64,000 nucleotides of DNA, taken from Alphaproteobacteria bacterium. Lineage in GTDB: Bacteria > Pseudomonadota > Alphaproteobacteria > Micropepsales > Micropepsaceae. The stretch spans positions 1-64,000 of the forward strand of contig JADHVO010000012.1 in the NCBI GenBank assembly GCA_016783965.1. Direction: 5' to 3'. A program made the position numbers and the translations under genes. The notes under the pieces were generated by a model. The model was not told the DNA's origin. It worked only from the letters and a program-made list of their open reading frames with translations, and searched no databases. Shown here piece by piece: positions 52,584 through 60,781 of this stretch (its first letter is position 1; the number at the start of each line of letters is the position of its first letter).

Positions 52584-53612
52584 CTACTTCGCCGCTTCGA
52601 TCAGTTTCGCGACGGCTTCGTCCGGGGTGGCGAAGCTCAGCATCAGGCGCGCCAGCACGCGGCCGCCTTTCGGTGCGCCCCAGTCGTAGAATTTGGCTCC
52701 GGCGTCGCGCAGTTTCTGCGCCCTCGCCGCGCTCATCGACGCGAACACCGCGTTGGCGCTCACGGGGTGGGCGATTTCGATGCCGTCCACCTGCGCGAGA
52801 CCCTGCGCCAGGCGCTGCGCCAGTCCGTTGGCGCGCCGTGCATTCGCGAGCCAGTGGTCGTTGGCCAGGTAGGCTTCAAGCTGCGCGGAGACGAACCGCA
52901 TCTTCGAGATCAGATGGCCCGACTTCTTGCGCCGGTACTCGAAGTCGCGCGCGTCGGCCGGATCGAAGAAGATCACCGCTTCGGCCGCAAGCGCTCCGTT
53001 CTTGGTTGCCCCGAACGAGAGCACGTCGACGCCGCTCTTCCAGGTCATCTCGGCCGGCGTGCAGCCGAGGCCGATGAGCGCGTTGGCGAAGCGTGCGCCA
53101 TCCATGTGTACTTTCATGCCGTGATGCCGCGCCACGCCGCAGATCGCCTCGAGCTCCGCCGGCGTGTAGGCCGTGCCGAGCTCGGTCGCCTGGGTCAGGC
53201 TGATCGCGGCCGGCTGCGCGTGATGCACGAAGCCCTTCTGGAAATGTCTGAGCGACTGCTCGATCGCGGCCGGCGCGATCTTGCCGTCGGCGCCTTCGAT
53301 GGGGACCAGCTTGGCGCCGTGGGTAAAGAACTCGGGCGCACCGCATTCGTCGACAGCGATATGTGCCTCGGCATGGCAGAGGATCGCGCCATGCGGCGGC
53401 ACCAGCGTCGCGAGCGAAAGACTGTTGGCCGTCGTGCCGTTGATGACGGGATAGGCCGCGACATCGCGTTCGAAAATGTCGCAAAGCCTGGCGCGCACGC
53501 GCCGGGTCACGGCGTCATCGCCGTAGGCGGCATCCGGCGCCGCGCCGATGGCGCTCAAGGCGCCCAGGATTTCGGCAGAGGCACCGTAGTGATTGTCGCT
53601 GGCGAAATTCAT
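52584..53612 (-). CDS. Low-specificity L-threonine aldolase (PLP-dependent)
   Basis: A 342-residue PLP enzyme of the beta-eliminating lyase / threonine aldolase family, splitting L-threonine or allo-threonine to glycine and acetaldehyde. It begins MNFASDNHYGASAEILGAL, with FERDVAAYPVINGTTANSLSL, EAHIAVDECGAPEFF, HMDGARFANAL (the cofactor Asp/Arg) and the Schiff-base lysine in VLSFGATKNGALA. Start at ATG 53612, 4 bases after the stop of the glyoxalase gene, so it is co-transcribed; the longer frame to 53675 would overlap that gene. Confidence 0.91.
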   Translation of the reverse strand: MNFASDNHYGASAEILGALSAIGAAPDAAYGDDAVTRRVRARLCDIFERDVAAYPVINGTTANSLSLATLVPPHGAILCHAEAHIAVDECGAPEFFTHGAKLVPIEGADGKIAPAAIEQSLRHFQKGFVHHAQPAAISLTQATELGTAYTPAELEAICGVARHHGMKVHMDGARFANALIGLGCTPAEMTWKSGVDVLSFGATKNGALAAEAVIFFDPADARDFEYRRKKSGHLISKMRFVSAQLEAYLANDHWLANARRANGLAQRLAQGLAQVDGIEIAHPVSANAVFASMSAARAQKLRDAGAKFYDWGAPKGGRVLARLMLSFATPDEAVAKLIEAAK

Positions 53613-53616
53613 CCGC

Positions 53617-54057
53617 TTACCACTGGCCCACATTGGGCATCGATTTCCACGGCTCCTGTGGCGGCAGCGCACCACCGTCCTGAAGCAGCTCGATGGAAAT
53701 GCCGTCCGGCGAACGCACGAAGGCCATGTGGCCGTCGCGCGGCGGGCGGTTGATTGTGACGCCGCCGTCCATCAGGCGCTGACAAACGGCGTAAATGTCG
53801 CCGACGCGATAGGCGAGGTGCCCAAAGTTCCGTCCGCCGGAATATTCTTTCTCGTCCCAGTTGTAGGTCAGCTCGACCATCGGCACCTGGTCGCCCTGGC
53901 CCTTTGCGGCGTCTTCCGGCGTCGCAAGAAAGACAAGCGTGAAGCGCCCCATCTTGTTCTCGACGCGCCGCAGCTCCTTGAGCCCCAGCTTTGCGCAATA
54001 GAAATCGAGCGCTGCGTCGAGGTCGCCGACGCGAACCATGGTGTGCAGGTAGTGCAT
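53617..54057 (-). CDS. gloA: Lactoylglutathione lyase-like VOC protein (glyoxalase I)
   Basis: A 146-residue glyoxalase I relative: [26 protein letters not shown] opens with His5 as first metal ligand; [27 protein letters not shown] carries the second-module ligands (Glu, His), and [16 protein letters not shown] ends with the final Glu. This matches the methylglyoxal-detoxifying GloA type. The C terminus has a short extra tail ([17 protein letters not shown]). GAGG lies 6 bases before the ATG. It heads the two-gene unit with threonine aldolase, whose aldehyde products might be a shared theme. Confidence 0.89.
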   Translation of the reverse strand: MHYLHTMVRVGDLDAALDFYCAKLGLKELRRVENKMGRFTLVFLATPEDAAKGQGDQVPMVELTYNWDEKEYSGGRNFGHLAYRVGDIYAVCQRLMDGGVTINRPPRDGHMAFVRSPDGISIELLQDGGALPPQEPWKSMPNVGQW

Positions 54058-54532
54058 GCGAACCTCATCACGCGAAGATGATCAAACCGACAGACTGTCA
54101 GCGCCGCGCCTGCGAGCCAGTTCTAATTGCTTATCCTATCAACAGAAATCATTCGCATGAATCTCACGCGTGCATGCCCATGCGCTGAGCATCTTGCTGC
54201 GCTGCGAGAGGCATATTTCCGCCGTCTTGCAAGGACATCGTGTGCGTATCGAACCGGTGGAACGATTAGCCGCATCCGGTCGCTTCACCGGTCAGAAATG
54301 ACGGACGTTTCATATGCGTCAGCCGGTTTTGCGCGGTTGTGTTCGGAATCCGCAGGTCGTCATGCCCCTGTCGCGCGGAATCTGCAGGCTTGAAGCCGCG
54401 GTGTCCGTCCGGCCGCCGTCCTCTTCGTCCGCGCGCACTGGATTTACCAGCACCATCACGATGTTGCGTTTACCAACCTGAGAGACTAGACCCCCCTTGC
54501 GCACTGTGATTACGTTCGCTTTAAGAAAAAAC
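54058..54532. other. Intergenic region upstream of the tonB operon
   Basis: About 475 bases between the divergent gloA and tonB genes with no credible gene; the frame at 54127-54393 has no ribosome site and an implausible translation. I looked for Fur-like (GATAATGATAATC) and CtrA-like (TTAA-N7-TTAA) sites and saw none convincing. Base composition dips near 54121-54160. It presumably contains both promoters. Confidence 0.5.
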
Positions 54533-54553
54533 GCACCTGACGCAAACGGGTGC
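54533..54553. terminator. Leader hairpin, terminator-like on the minus strand
   Basis: GCACCTG (54533-54539) pairs with CGGGTGC (54547-54553, one wobble); on the minus strand it is followed by a T-run (plus-strand AAGAAAAAA before it). It could insulate gloA from antisense transcription. Confidence 0.35.
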
Positions 54554-54587
54554 CGGGAGGGGGACGCGTACTTGGCCCAAATCCGCC

Positions 54588-54623
54588 AATCCCGGTGCCA
54601 TTGCGCCGGGATTAGTTTTGTGT
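54588..54623 (+). terminator. Terminator/attenuator-like hairpin in the tonB leader
   Basis: Perfect 8-bp arms AATCCCGG (54588-54595) and CCGGGATT (54606-54613), followed by AGTTTTGTGT, just 23 bases before the TonB ATG. It would lie within the leader if transcription starts further up. Confidence 0.45.
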
Positions 54624-54636
54624 AGGCGAAAGACCC

Positions 54637-55284
54637 ATGGATCAACCACAACACGACCTTCGAGCACACGCCCCGACAGTGATGGAAACCTCCGGCCAGA
54701 GAGGCGTCAGCCTGCTGGTGGTCGTCGGCATTCACATCGGCCTGGCGTTCGCGCTCATCGCGGGCCTGAAGTCGGGAATGCTCGACAAGCTTCCGGAAGA
54801 ACTCAAGGCTGAAGTCGTTCAGCCGAAGGACGAAGTGAAGCCGCCGCCGCCGCCGCCGCCGGATCTGGCGAAGCCGCCGCCGCCCTTCGTGCCGCCGCCG
54901 GAAATCAACATCGCGAGCGATGCGCCGGTGACCAATGCGATCACCGCCGTGCAGGCCGTTGCGCCCACACCGCCGACGCCGGCTCCGCCTGCGCCGACAG
55001 TAACGCCGTCGAAGGCGGTTGGCCGCACGCATGACTGCACCAACTTCTATCCCGACCTGTCCCGTCGCCTGAACGAATCCGGCGACGTGCTGATTGGCTA
55101 CGACGTCGGCGTCGACGGCTCGATCAGCAACGTGCACATCGCCAAGGGCAGCGGTTCCGATCGTCTGGACCAAGCAGCCGTCTCGTGCGTTTCCTCCAAG
55201 TGGCGCAATACCCCCGCCATGCAGGGTGACACCCCGGTCGCCTCGCCAAATCACCAGGCAATCGTTCGTTTCAGTCTTCACTAA
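54637..55284 (+). CDS. tonB: TonB family energy transducer
   Basis: A 215-residue inner-membrane-anchored periplasmic protein that transmits proton-motive force to outer-membrane receptors. Membrane anchor GVSLLVVVGIHIGLAFALIAG (about residues 23-43), Pro-rich spacer (KPPPPPPPDLAKPPPPFVPPP), and a C-terminal TonB domain from about residue 130: CTNFYPDLSRRLNESGDVLIGYDVGVDGSISNVHIAKGSGSDRLDQAAVSCVSSKW. The two cysteines in the domain (DCTNF, AVSCVSS) could form a disulphide. First gene of the tonB-exbB-exbD-exbD-repeat operon. Confidence 0.94.
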   Translation: MDQPQHDLRAHAPTVMETSGQRGVSLLVVVGIHIGLAFALIAGLKSGMLDKLPEELKAEVVQPKDEVKPPPPPPPDLAKPPPPFVPPPEINIASDAPVTNAITAVQAVAPTPPTPAPPAPTVTPSKAVGRTHDCTNFYPDLSRRLNESGDVLIGYDVGVDGSISNVHIAKGSGSDRLDQAAVSCVSSKWRNTPAMQGDTPVASPNHQAIVRFSLH

Positions 55285-55329
55285 ATCGGCGACATCCTCG
55301 TCATTGAGAATACACGGAGTAGTAGGAAC

Positions 55330-56172
55330 ATGATCTCGAAGAACCTGACGATTGCAGCCGCATTCGTCCTTTTCACGGGCCTCGGCTTCGGTCCGGCTCT
55401 CGCCCAGACCACGCCGCCGCCCGCGCCAACCATGGCTGCACCGTCCAGCACGGCAGCACCTGCGCCGGCTCCGGCCCCTGCGCCGGCCGTAACCGCCCCG
55501 GCGCCGGCCGCCCCGACCGCGTCGTCGGACAACCCGTACGGCCTGGAAGATATCGTCAAGAAGGGCAACCCGGTGTCGCTGACCGTTCTGGCGCTGCTGG
55601 CCGTCATGTCGGCCGGCACCTGGTACATCTTCTTCATGAAGTTCTTCGAGCAGTCGCGCATCCTCACGCAGGCGCGCACGGTCGAGAAGCGCTTCTGGAC
55701 CTCGGGCACGCTGGCCGAAGGCGTGGACAAGCTCCCGAAGAACTCGATGTTCCGCTCGGTCGCCGATGCCGGCATCCGCGCCTCGCAGGGCGGCACCTCG
55801 CTGGTCGGCCTGAACGACTGGATCGCGATGTCGCTCAGCCGGCAGCTCGAGGACGCCAATGGCCGTCTCCAGAGCTCGATTGCGTTCCTTGCCTCGGTCG
55901 GTTCGACGGCGCCGTTCGTCGGTCTGTTCGGTACGGTGTGGGGCATTCTGCAAGCGCTGATCGCGATCGGCGTTGCCGGTCAGGCCTCGATCGACAAGGT
56001 CGCGGGTCCGGTCGGTGAAGCGCTGATCATGACCGCCATCGGTCTGATGGTCGCGGTGCCGGCGGTGTTGATCTACAACTACCTGGTGCGCCGCAACAAG
56101 GTCATCAACGAGAAGCTTCGCGGCTTTGCGGGCGACCTGCAGACCTACCTCATCACCAAGAGCGCGAAGTAG
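55330..56172 (+). CDS. exbB: ExbB-type proton channel (MotA/TolQ/ExbB family)
   Basis: A 280-residue inner-membrane channel subunit energising TonB. It has a cleavable-looking signal segment (NLTIAAAFVLFTGLGFGPALAQ), an Ala/Pro-rich linker (APAPAPAPAPAVTAPAPAAP), then three membrane helices: SLTVLALLAVMSAGTWYIFFMKFF, the long pair around FLASVGSTAPFVGLFGTVWGILQALIAIG and ALIMTAIGLMVAVPAVLIYNYLVRRN. The N-terminal extension is the variant found in alpha- and gammaproteobacterial multi-ExbD operons. 45 bases after tonB. Confidence 0.94.
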   Translation: MISKNLTIAAAFVLFTGLGFGPALAQTTPPPAPTMAAPSSTAAPAPAPAPAPAVTAPAPAAPTASSDNPYGLEDIVKKGNPVSLTVLALLAVMSAGTWYIFFMKFFEQSRILTQARTVEKRFWTSGTLAEGVDKLPKNSMFRSVADAGIRASQGGTSLVGLNDWIAMSLSRQLEDANGRLQSSIAFLASVGSTAPFVGLFGTVWGILQALIAIGVAGQASIDKVAGPVGEALIMTAIGLMVAVPAVLIYNYLVRRNKVINEKLRGFAGDLQTYLITKSAK

Positions 56173-56208
56173 CCGAGGAGCGCGCTCTTACGGCGCGGAG
56201 AATCATCC

Positions 56209-56655
56209 ATGGCTATGAACGTTCAAGACTCCGATCACGGCGATGATCCGGATCTGAACACGACCATCAACACCACGCCTCTCGTGGACGTGATGCTCGT
56301 GCTGCTTATCATCTTCCTGGTCACCATCCCGGTGATCGTGAAGACGGTGCCGGTGACGTTGCCGAATTTCCGCAACATCGCCACGCAGACCAAGCCGGAG
56401 AACATCGTCGTCGCGGTCGATAAGGACGAAAACGTCTATTACAACAATGCCCCGATCGACACCTCGGAACTGAAGGGACGGCTGGAGGAGGCGCTCACCC
56501 GCGCCGTCAACTCCGGTGCGCCCCTTCCCGAGGTGCACATCCGGGCCGACCGCAACGTCCGCTTCCAGGCCGTCGGCCGCGTCGTGTTCGCCTGTCAGCT
56601 TGCCGGCATCCAGAAAGTCGGCTTCCTGACGGAACCGCGCAACGACCAGCCGTAG
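56209..56655 (+). CDS. exbD: ExbD-type protein, first copy
   Basis: A 148-residue single-span subunit of the TonB motor. The transmembrane helix TTPLVDVMLVLLIIFLVTIPVI carries the conserved proton-binding Asp (in LVDVML), followed by a periplasmic domain (VDKDENVYYNNAPIDTSELKGRLEEAL, EVHIRADRNVRFQAVGRVV). 36 bases after exbB. A second ExbD follows 26 bases later, an arrangement known from Xanthomonas-type TonB systems. Confidence 0.93.
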   Translation: MAMNVQDSDHGDDPDLNTTINTTPLVDVMLVLLIIFLVTIPVIVKTVPVTLPNFRNIATQTKPENIVVAVDKDENVYYNNAPIDTSELKGRLEEALTRAVNSGAPLPEVHIRADRNVRFQAVGRVVFACQLAGIQKVGFLTEPRNDQP

Positions 56656-56681
56656 TTAGGCTCGAGTAAAGGTATCGCCAA

Positions 56682-57101
56682 ATGGCAATGAACGTAGGCA
56701 ACGAGTCCGGCGAAGGCGAAGTGATGGTGGAGATGAACACCACGCCGCTTATCGACGTGATGCTCGTGCTGCTCACCCTTCTCATCATCACGCTGCCAAT
56801 TCAGACTCATGCCGTGAAGCTGGACATGCCGCGTCCGAACCAGAAGCCGCCGCCGACCCCGCCGGTCGTGGTGACGCTGGAAGTGGACTTCGACGGCACG
56901 GTCCTTTGGAACGGCACGCCGGTCGACCGCCCGACGCTGGATTCCTATCTCCAGTCGGCGTCGACCGACGATCCGCAGCCGGAAATCCACCTGCAGCCCA
57001 ATCGTCTCGCGAAATACGACCGCGTCGCGATGGTGCTGGCGGATGCCCAGCGTATCGGTGTGACTCACATCGGGTTCACCGGCATCGAGAATATGCAGTA
57101 A
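56682..57101 (+). CDS. exbD: ExbD-type protein, second copy
   Basis: A 139-residue ExbD paralogue with its own Asp-bearing helix (TTPLIDVMLVLLTLLIITLPIQTHAV) and the periplasmic part VTLEVDFDGTVLWNGTPVDRPTLDSYLQ, EIHLQPNRLAKYDRVAMVLADAQRIGVTHIGFTGIENM. It is diverged from the first copy beyond the membrane helix; in Xanthomonas-like systems the second ExbD is needed only for some substrates. The next gene is separated by an 83-base gap with two hairpins. Confidence 0.93.
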   Translation: MAMNVGNESGEGEVMVEMNTTPLIDVMLVLLTLLIITLPIQTHAVKLDMPRPNQKPPPTPPVVVTLEVDFDGTVLWNGTPVDRPTLDSYLQSASTDDPQPEIHLQPNRLAKYDRVAMVLADAQRIGVTHIGFTGIENMQ

Positions 57102-57109
57102 CAGTGAGG

Positions 57110-57179
57110 GGCGACCGTGGTTGACGAGCATGCGGTCGCCGCATGTAATCCGAGACCGCGCCTTGAAGTAGAGGTCTCG
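57110..57179 (+). promoter_or_regulatory. Tandem intercistronic hairpins before the repeat-protein gene
   Basis: GGCGACCG (57110-57117)/CGGTCGCC (57133-57140) and CGAGACC (57151-57157)/GGTCTCG (57173-57179). The second stem contains the GAGG ribosome site (57171-57174) of the gene at 57185, so it could reduce its translation. The first may protect the upstream exb mRNA. Confidence 0.5.
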
Positions 57180-57184
57180 TAGTC

Positions 57185-58282
57185 ATGCTTTTCAAGACGT
57201 TCCGTGCCGCCGTAGCGGCTCTCCTCGTGGGCCTTGCCACGGTCGCCGTTACGACAGTGGCCGTGACCACGACAGCAGAAGCGGCCGCGCGCAAAGAGGT
57301 CGCCGCCAAGCTCAATACGGCCATTTCGCAAGCGAGGGCGAACAACCTCTCGGCAGCGCGCGCCACGCTCTCGGCGGTCGAAGGGATGTCCGGTCTGACG
57401 CCCGGCGACCAGGCGGCGATTGCGCAGGTTCGCCAGTACATCGCGGCGCAGGGTGGTTCCGGTGGCGGCAGCGGGTGCGCCGCGCTCTACCTGAAGAACG
57501 ACTACCGTGGCGTGATCGCGACGCATCCGAAGGATGCCCAGTGCACGCAGCTCACCGCGCAGGCCTATTACCTTACGCACGACTTCGCGAGCTGCACGCG
57601 CTTCATCAAGCAGAACTATGGCGACGGCGCCGGTGAGCAGATTCTGGCGCTTGAGATGAGCTGCGCCTTCCAGTCCGGCGACAACGAAACGACGCGCACG
57701 ACGCTGGAGCAGCTGGTCGCCCGCACCAACAAGCCGGAGTACTGGAGCCGCCTGCTCGATACCGCCGCAGGCGCCAAAGGCATCTCCGACCACAGCACGC
57801 TCGACGTCTATCGCATCAAGCTGCTGACCGGGAACATCACCAAGAAGGACGACTACCTGCTCCTGGCGCAGCTCGCGCTCCAGTTCGGTTTCGCGGCCGA
57901 ATCTGCGAACGTTACGCAGAAGGGCGTCGATGCCAAGCTGTTGACCGACGACCGCAGCATGCGCCTGCTCAATCTTGCAAAGCAGCAGGCGGCCGCCAAC
58001 GCGGCCAACTTCGCCAAGCAGCAGGCGACGGCCAACGGCGACACGCTGGTCAAGCTGGGTGAGGACATGTGGGGCCAGGGCAAGTACGCCGATGCGCTGA
58101 AGCTGATCCAGGCCGGCATCGCCAAGGGCGTGACCGACAAGGACAACGCCCAGATCCGCCTCGGCATGGCGCTCCTGAACAATGGCCAGAAGGAGGCCGC
58201 GATCAGGGCGTTCAACAAGGTCACCGATCCCAAGCAGCAGGTCGGTGCCCATCTCTGGGCGGTTTACGCGCGCACGCATTAG
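57185..58282 (+). CDS. Secreted or periplasmic repeat protein of the TonB operon (TPR/Sel1-like)
   Basis: A 365-residue exported protein: an N-terminal hydrophobic segment (AAVAALLVGLATVAVTTVAVTTTAEAAA) as signal, then helical repeats such as ISQARANNLSAARATLSAVEGMSGLTPGDQAAIAQVRQY, ALYLKNDYRGVIATHPKDAQCTQLTAQAYYLTHDF and MWGQGKYADALKLIQAGIAKGVTD, consistent with TPR-like units. It carries four cysteines in a short stretch (SGCAALY, DAQCTQL, ASCTRF, EMSCAFQ). It is the last gene of the operon before a terminator; a role in TonB-complex assembly in the periplasm is inferred from context. Confidence 0.8.
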   Translation: MLFKTFRAAVAALLVGLATVAVTTVAVTTTAEAAARKEVAAKLNTAISQARANNLSAARATLSAVEGMSGLTPGDQAAIAQVRQYIAAQGGSGGGSGCAALYLKNDYRGVIATHPKDAQCTQLTAQAYYLTHDFASCTRFIKQNYGDGAGEQILALEMSCAFQSGDNETTRTTLEQLVARTNKPEYWSRLLDTAAGAKGISDHSTLDVYRIKLLTGNITKKDDYLLLAQLALQFGFAAESANVTQKGVDAKLLTDDRSMRLLNLAKQQAAANAANFAKQQATANGDTLVKLGEDMWGQGKYADALKLIQAGIAKGVTDKDNAQIRLGMALLNNGQKEAAIRAFNKVTDPKQQVGAHLWAVYARTH

Positions 58283-58300
58283 CTCTGCGTGTCGTGGGAT

Positions 58301-58335
58301 GAAAGGGCCGGGCCGCAAGGTCCGGCCTTTTTCAT
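58301..58335 (+). terminator. Intrinsic terminator of the tonB operon
   Basis: AAAGGGCCGGGCC, loop GCAA, GGTCCGGCCTTTTT: a strong hairpin with a T-run, shortly after the last operon gene. It overlaps the opposing gene's stop at 58332. Confidence 0.9.
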
Positions 58336-60005
58336 TGCGCCACTTGCTGCGGCCGCACGCGGTTCTTCATCGTCCAGAGAAAGGCCCGGACGTCGGTGTC
58401 CGGCGCCGCCGCCACACCGGTGCCGGGCGCGTGCGATGTGAGATCGCCCAGCGAAAAGCCCATCTGCTCGTCATAGGCCCGCTCGAGCTGGTTGCGCAGG
58501 TTCTGCTCGGCCGCGTACCAGGCGCGCTTGTCGGCGCCGTCGCGGCAGGTTGCGAGCTCCTTCGGATCGGTGGCGCCCCAGCGCCGCTCGACGCAGTGAT
58601 ACGGATCGAACGACATCGCGAACAGGCGGCGCCGCGCCTCCTCAAAGCTCAGCGAGACTTTCGACCCGTCGCTACGCGCATAGCCGAGAACGCACTGCGC
58701 CGCTGTCCTGTCGTAGGCGGTCAGCAGGTCGACCGCGAGGTTCGCGCCCCTGTATTTGAGCCGCGGGTCGTTCGCCAGATAGAACGCCATGAAGCGCCCG
58801 ACGGCGTCGCGAACCTCCCTGAACGCGGTCTTCAGCCGCGCGTCGCGCGACGGCGTGGAATAGACCTCCCAGTCGCCGTCGGTGCCGTAGATGTTGGGCG
58901 GAAGGTGCCCCGGCTGGTCCCGGTTCTGCATGCCGGCGTTCAGCGCCAGGACCACGGCATCGGCCCGGTAGTGCAGGTCGGCGCAGTTCGACTGCACCAT
59001 GTCCTGGATCTCGCGCACCGGATCGAATTCGAGCTTGCCGCCGGCCAGCCGTGCGCGAACAAAGTCGTAGTAGTCCATCGGCTGCTTGTTCAGCGTGAAG
59101 GTCCCGCTCTTCCAGTCGTCGTCGGCCGGGCGCGGGCCGGTACCGAAGAACTGTTCGACGGAGAAGTCCGGGATCGCGCCGTTGGACGACGCGACGGCGT
59201 GGCCGCCGGTCAGCGTGCCGTCGCGCTCGCGGCGATAGCCCACCAGCACGACCGGCCGCCAGTTCTTGAACCCGGCGCCCACCGCGGGCCAGGCCCGCAC
59301 GAAGCGCTGGTCGAAAAAGCCGCGGGTCAGGGCGTTGTCCGGATGGGCGTCGAGGTAACGCACGCGTCCGTCGTCCTCGACCTTGTACACGGTCGCCACA
59401 TGGCCGTTCGGGTCGTAGATGACGGTGCCAGGCCGGATCGATTTGGGCGCGATGGCCGGCGAGTAGAAGTCCGGCTCCAGCGGTGTCTCGAGATCGGGAT
59501 GGATGCGGAAGGTGGCGGTCGAGACCGCATCCCTGATCGTCTCCATCAGACCGTAGCCATTGTCGTGGCCGCTGTCGGCCGTCACGCGCTCGGCGACGGC
59601 ATTGCCGGCGCGGGCGTAGCGCATGTCGCGCGTCCAGCCGCGCGGCTGGACCACGCTGACATAGGCGAAGGGCAGGCCACGCTTCCACGCGTAGTAGAAG
59701 CGCAGGACGTAGGGCAGGTCGGCGCAGTCGGACTCGAAATAGGCGTCCGGCGGGTCGGTGGCCCGGAACGGGTTGGCCGGATCGTGCAGGCACCGGTTGA
59801 CGGTGTTGCACGCGGACACGCCGATGGCGGTGATGAACTCCCCGTAGCCGCGCTCGTCGGCCTCGGTCCAATGGTCGTAGCGGATGTAGTAGATCGCATG
59901 CGGATCGACCGCAGGGGAGACCGAGACCTTAGGCGGAGCGTCATCGCCCGCCATGGCAGGCATGGCGAACAGCAACGCCAGAATGATGCCCCAACGCCGC
60001 TTCAT
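58332..60005 (-). CDS. Secreted protein with an NlpC/P60-like Cys/His arrangement
   Basis: A 557-residue exported protein (signal peptide KRRWGIILALLFAMPAMA). Residues about 85-230 carry ESDCADLPYVLRFYYAW (Cys94 at the start of a helix) and GHVATVYKVEDDGRVRYLDAH (His202, then Asp219/His221), the order and spacing of papain-fold NlpC/P60 peptidases. A Cys pair at 66/72 (SACNTVNRC) precedes it. The rest (about 240-557) has no family I recognise, but includes several cysteines. It may hydrolyse cell-wall peptides; this is an inference. Start at ATG 60005; the ORF extends further upstream without a signal-like start. Confidence 0.72.
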   Translation of the reverse strand: MKRRWGIILALLFAMPAMAGDDAPPKVSVSPAVDPHAIYYIRYDHWTEADERGYGEFITAIGVSACNTVNRCLHDPANPFRATDPPDAYFESDCADLPYVLRFYYAWKRGLPFAYVSVVQPRGWTRDMRYARAGNAVAERVTADSGHDNGYGLMETIRDAVSTATFRIHPDLETPLEPDFYSPAIAPKSIRPGTVIYDPNGHVATVYKVEDDGRVRYLDAHPDNALTRGFFDQRFVRAWPAVGAGFKNWRPVVLVGYRRERDGTLTGGHAVASSNGAIPDFSVEQFFGTGPRPADDDWKSGTFTLNKQPMDYYDFVRARLAGGKLEFDPVREIQDMVQSNCADLHYRADAVVLALNAGMQNRDQPGHLPPNIYGTDGDWEVYSTPSRDARLKTAFREVRDAVGRFMAFYLANDPRLKYRGANLAVDLLTAYDRTAAQCVLGYARSDGSKVSLSFEEARRRLFAMSFDPYHCVERRWGATDPKELATCRDGADKRAWYAAEQNLRNQLERAYDEQMGFSLGDLTSHAPGTGVAAAPDTDVRAFLWTMKNRVRPQQVAQ

Positions 60006-60091
60006 GCCTGTCCCCCCGCCGGCCAGCGTAGAGGACGCGGCCGGGGCCTCCAAGCATGGCCTCGCGGAATCGGCGGCGATATAACCGGCAC

Positions 60092-60781
60092 ATGGACGCC
60101 TTCCTGACGCCCGATGAAGGCGAAGCCCTGCTGCTGTCGCTGCGCATTTCGTTCGTGGCGGTGTTCGCGGCGCTTCCCTTCGCCTTCTGCGCCGCCCTGC
60201 TGCTGGCGCGCACGCGGTTCTTCGGCAAGACCCTGGTCGACGGCTTGATCCACGTGCCGCTGGTGCTGCCGCCGGTAGCCATCGGCTTCCTGCTGCTGGT
60301 CGTGTTCGGCACCCGCCACGGCGCCGGGGCGTGGCTGTTCCAGACCTTCGGCATCCGTTTCGTCTTTTCCTGGACCGGCGCCGCCCTTGCCTCGGCGATC
60401 ATCACCTTCCCGTTCCAGGTGCGGGCCATCCGGCTGTCGCTGGAGGCGGCGGACGCCGGGCTGGGCGCAGCCGCCGAGACGCTGGGCGCCGGCTGGTGGG
60501 ACCGCCTGCTGAACATCACGCTGCCGCTGGCGCTTCCGGGCATCGCGGCAGGCATCGTGACGGCGTTCGCCGCCAGCCTGGGCGAGTTCGGCGCCATCAT
60601 CACCTTCGTCTCGAACATCCCCGGCGAGACGCGCACGCTGCCGCTGGCGATCTACACGGCGTTGCAGCAGCCGGGCGGCGAGGTGGAGGCCGCGCGGCTG
60701 TCGGCGCTGTCGATCGTGCTGGCCCTGATCTTCATGACGCTGGCCGAGATCGCGCAGCGCCGCGCGCGGGAGCGCGGATGA
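60092..60781 (+). CDS. modB: Molybdate ABC transporter permease ModB
   Basis: A 229-residue permease with about five to six membrane helices. The EAA-loop motif is in EAADAGLGAAAETLGAGWWDRLLNITLPLALPGIAAGI, and VFGTRHGAGAWLFQTFGIRFVFSWTGAALASAIITFPF is the typical ModB central region. With ModC it imports molybdate. Start at ATG 60092; an upstream in-frame ATG at 60056 would add a basic leader overlapping the opposite gene's promoter. The stop overlaps modC (ATGA). The expected modA binding-protein gene is not beside it. Confidence 0.93.
   Translation: MDAFLTPDEGEALLLSLRISFVAVFAALPFAFCAALLLARTRFFGKTLVDGLIHVPLVLPPVAIGFLLLVVFGTRHGAGAWLFQTFGIRFVFSWTGAALASAIITFPFQVRAIRLSLEAADAGLGAAAETLGAGWWDRLLNITLPLALPGIAAGIVTAFAASLGEFGAIITFVSNIPGETRTLPLAIYTALQQPGGEVEAARLSALSIVLALIFMTLAEIAQRRARERG

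Noticed and set aside
54319..55953. 544-codon antisense frame across tonB-exbB
   Set aside because: Shadow of high-GC genes on the opposite strand; Arg/Gly/Asp-rich, no domain, no ribosome site.
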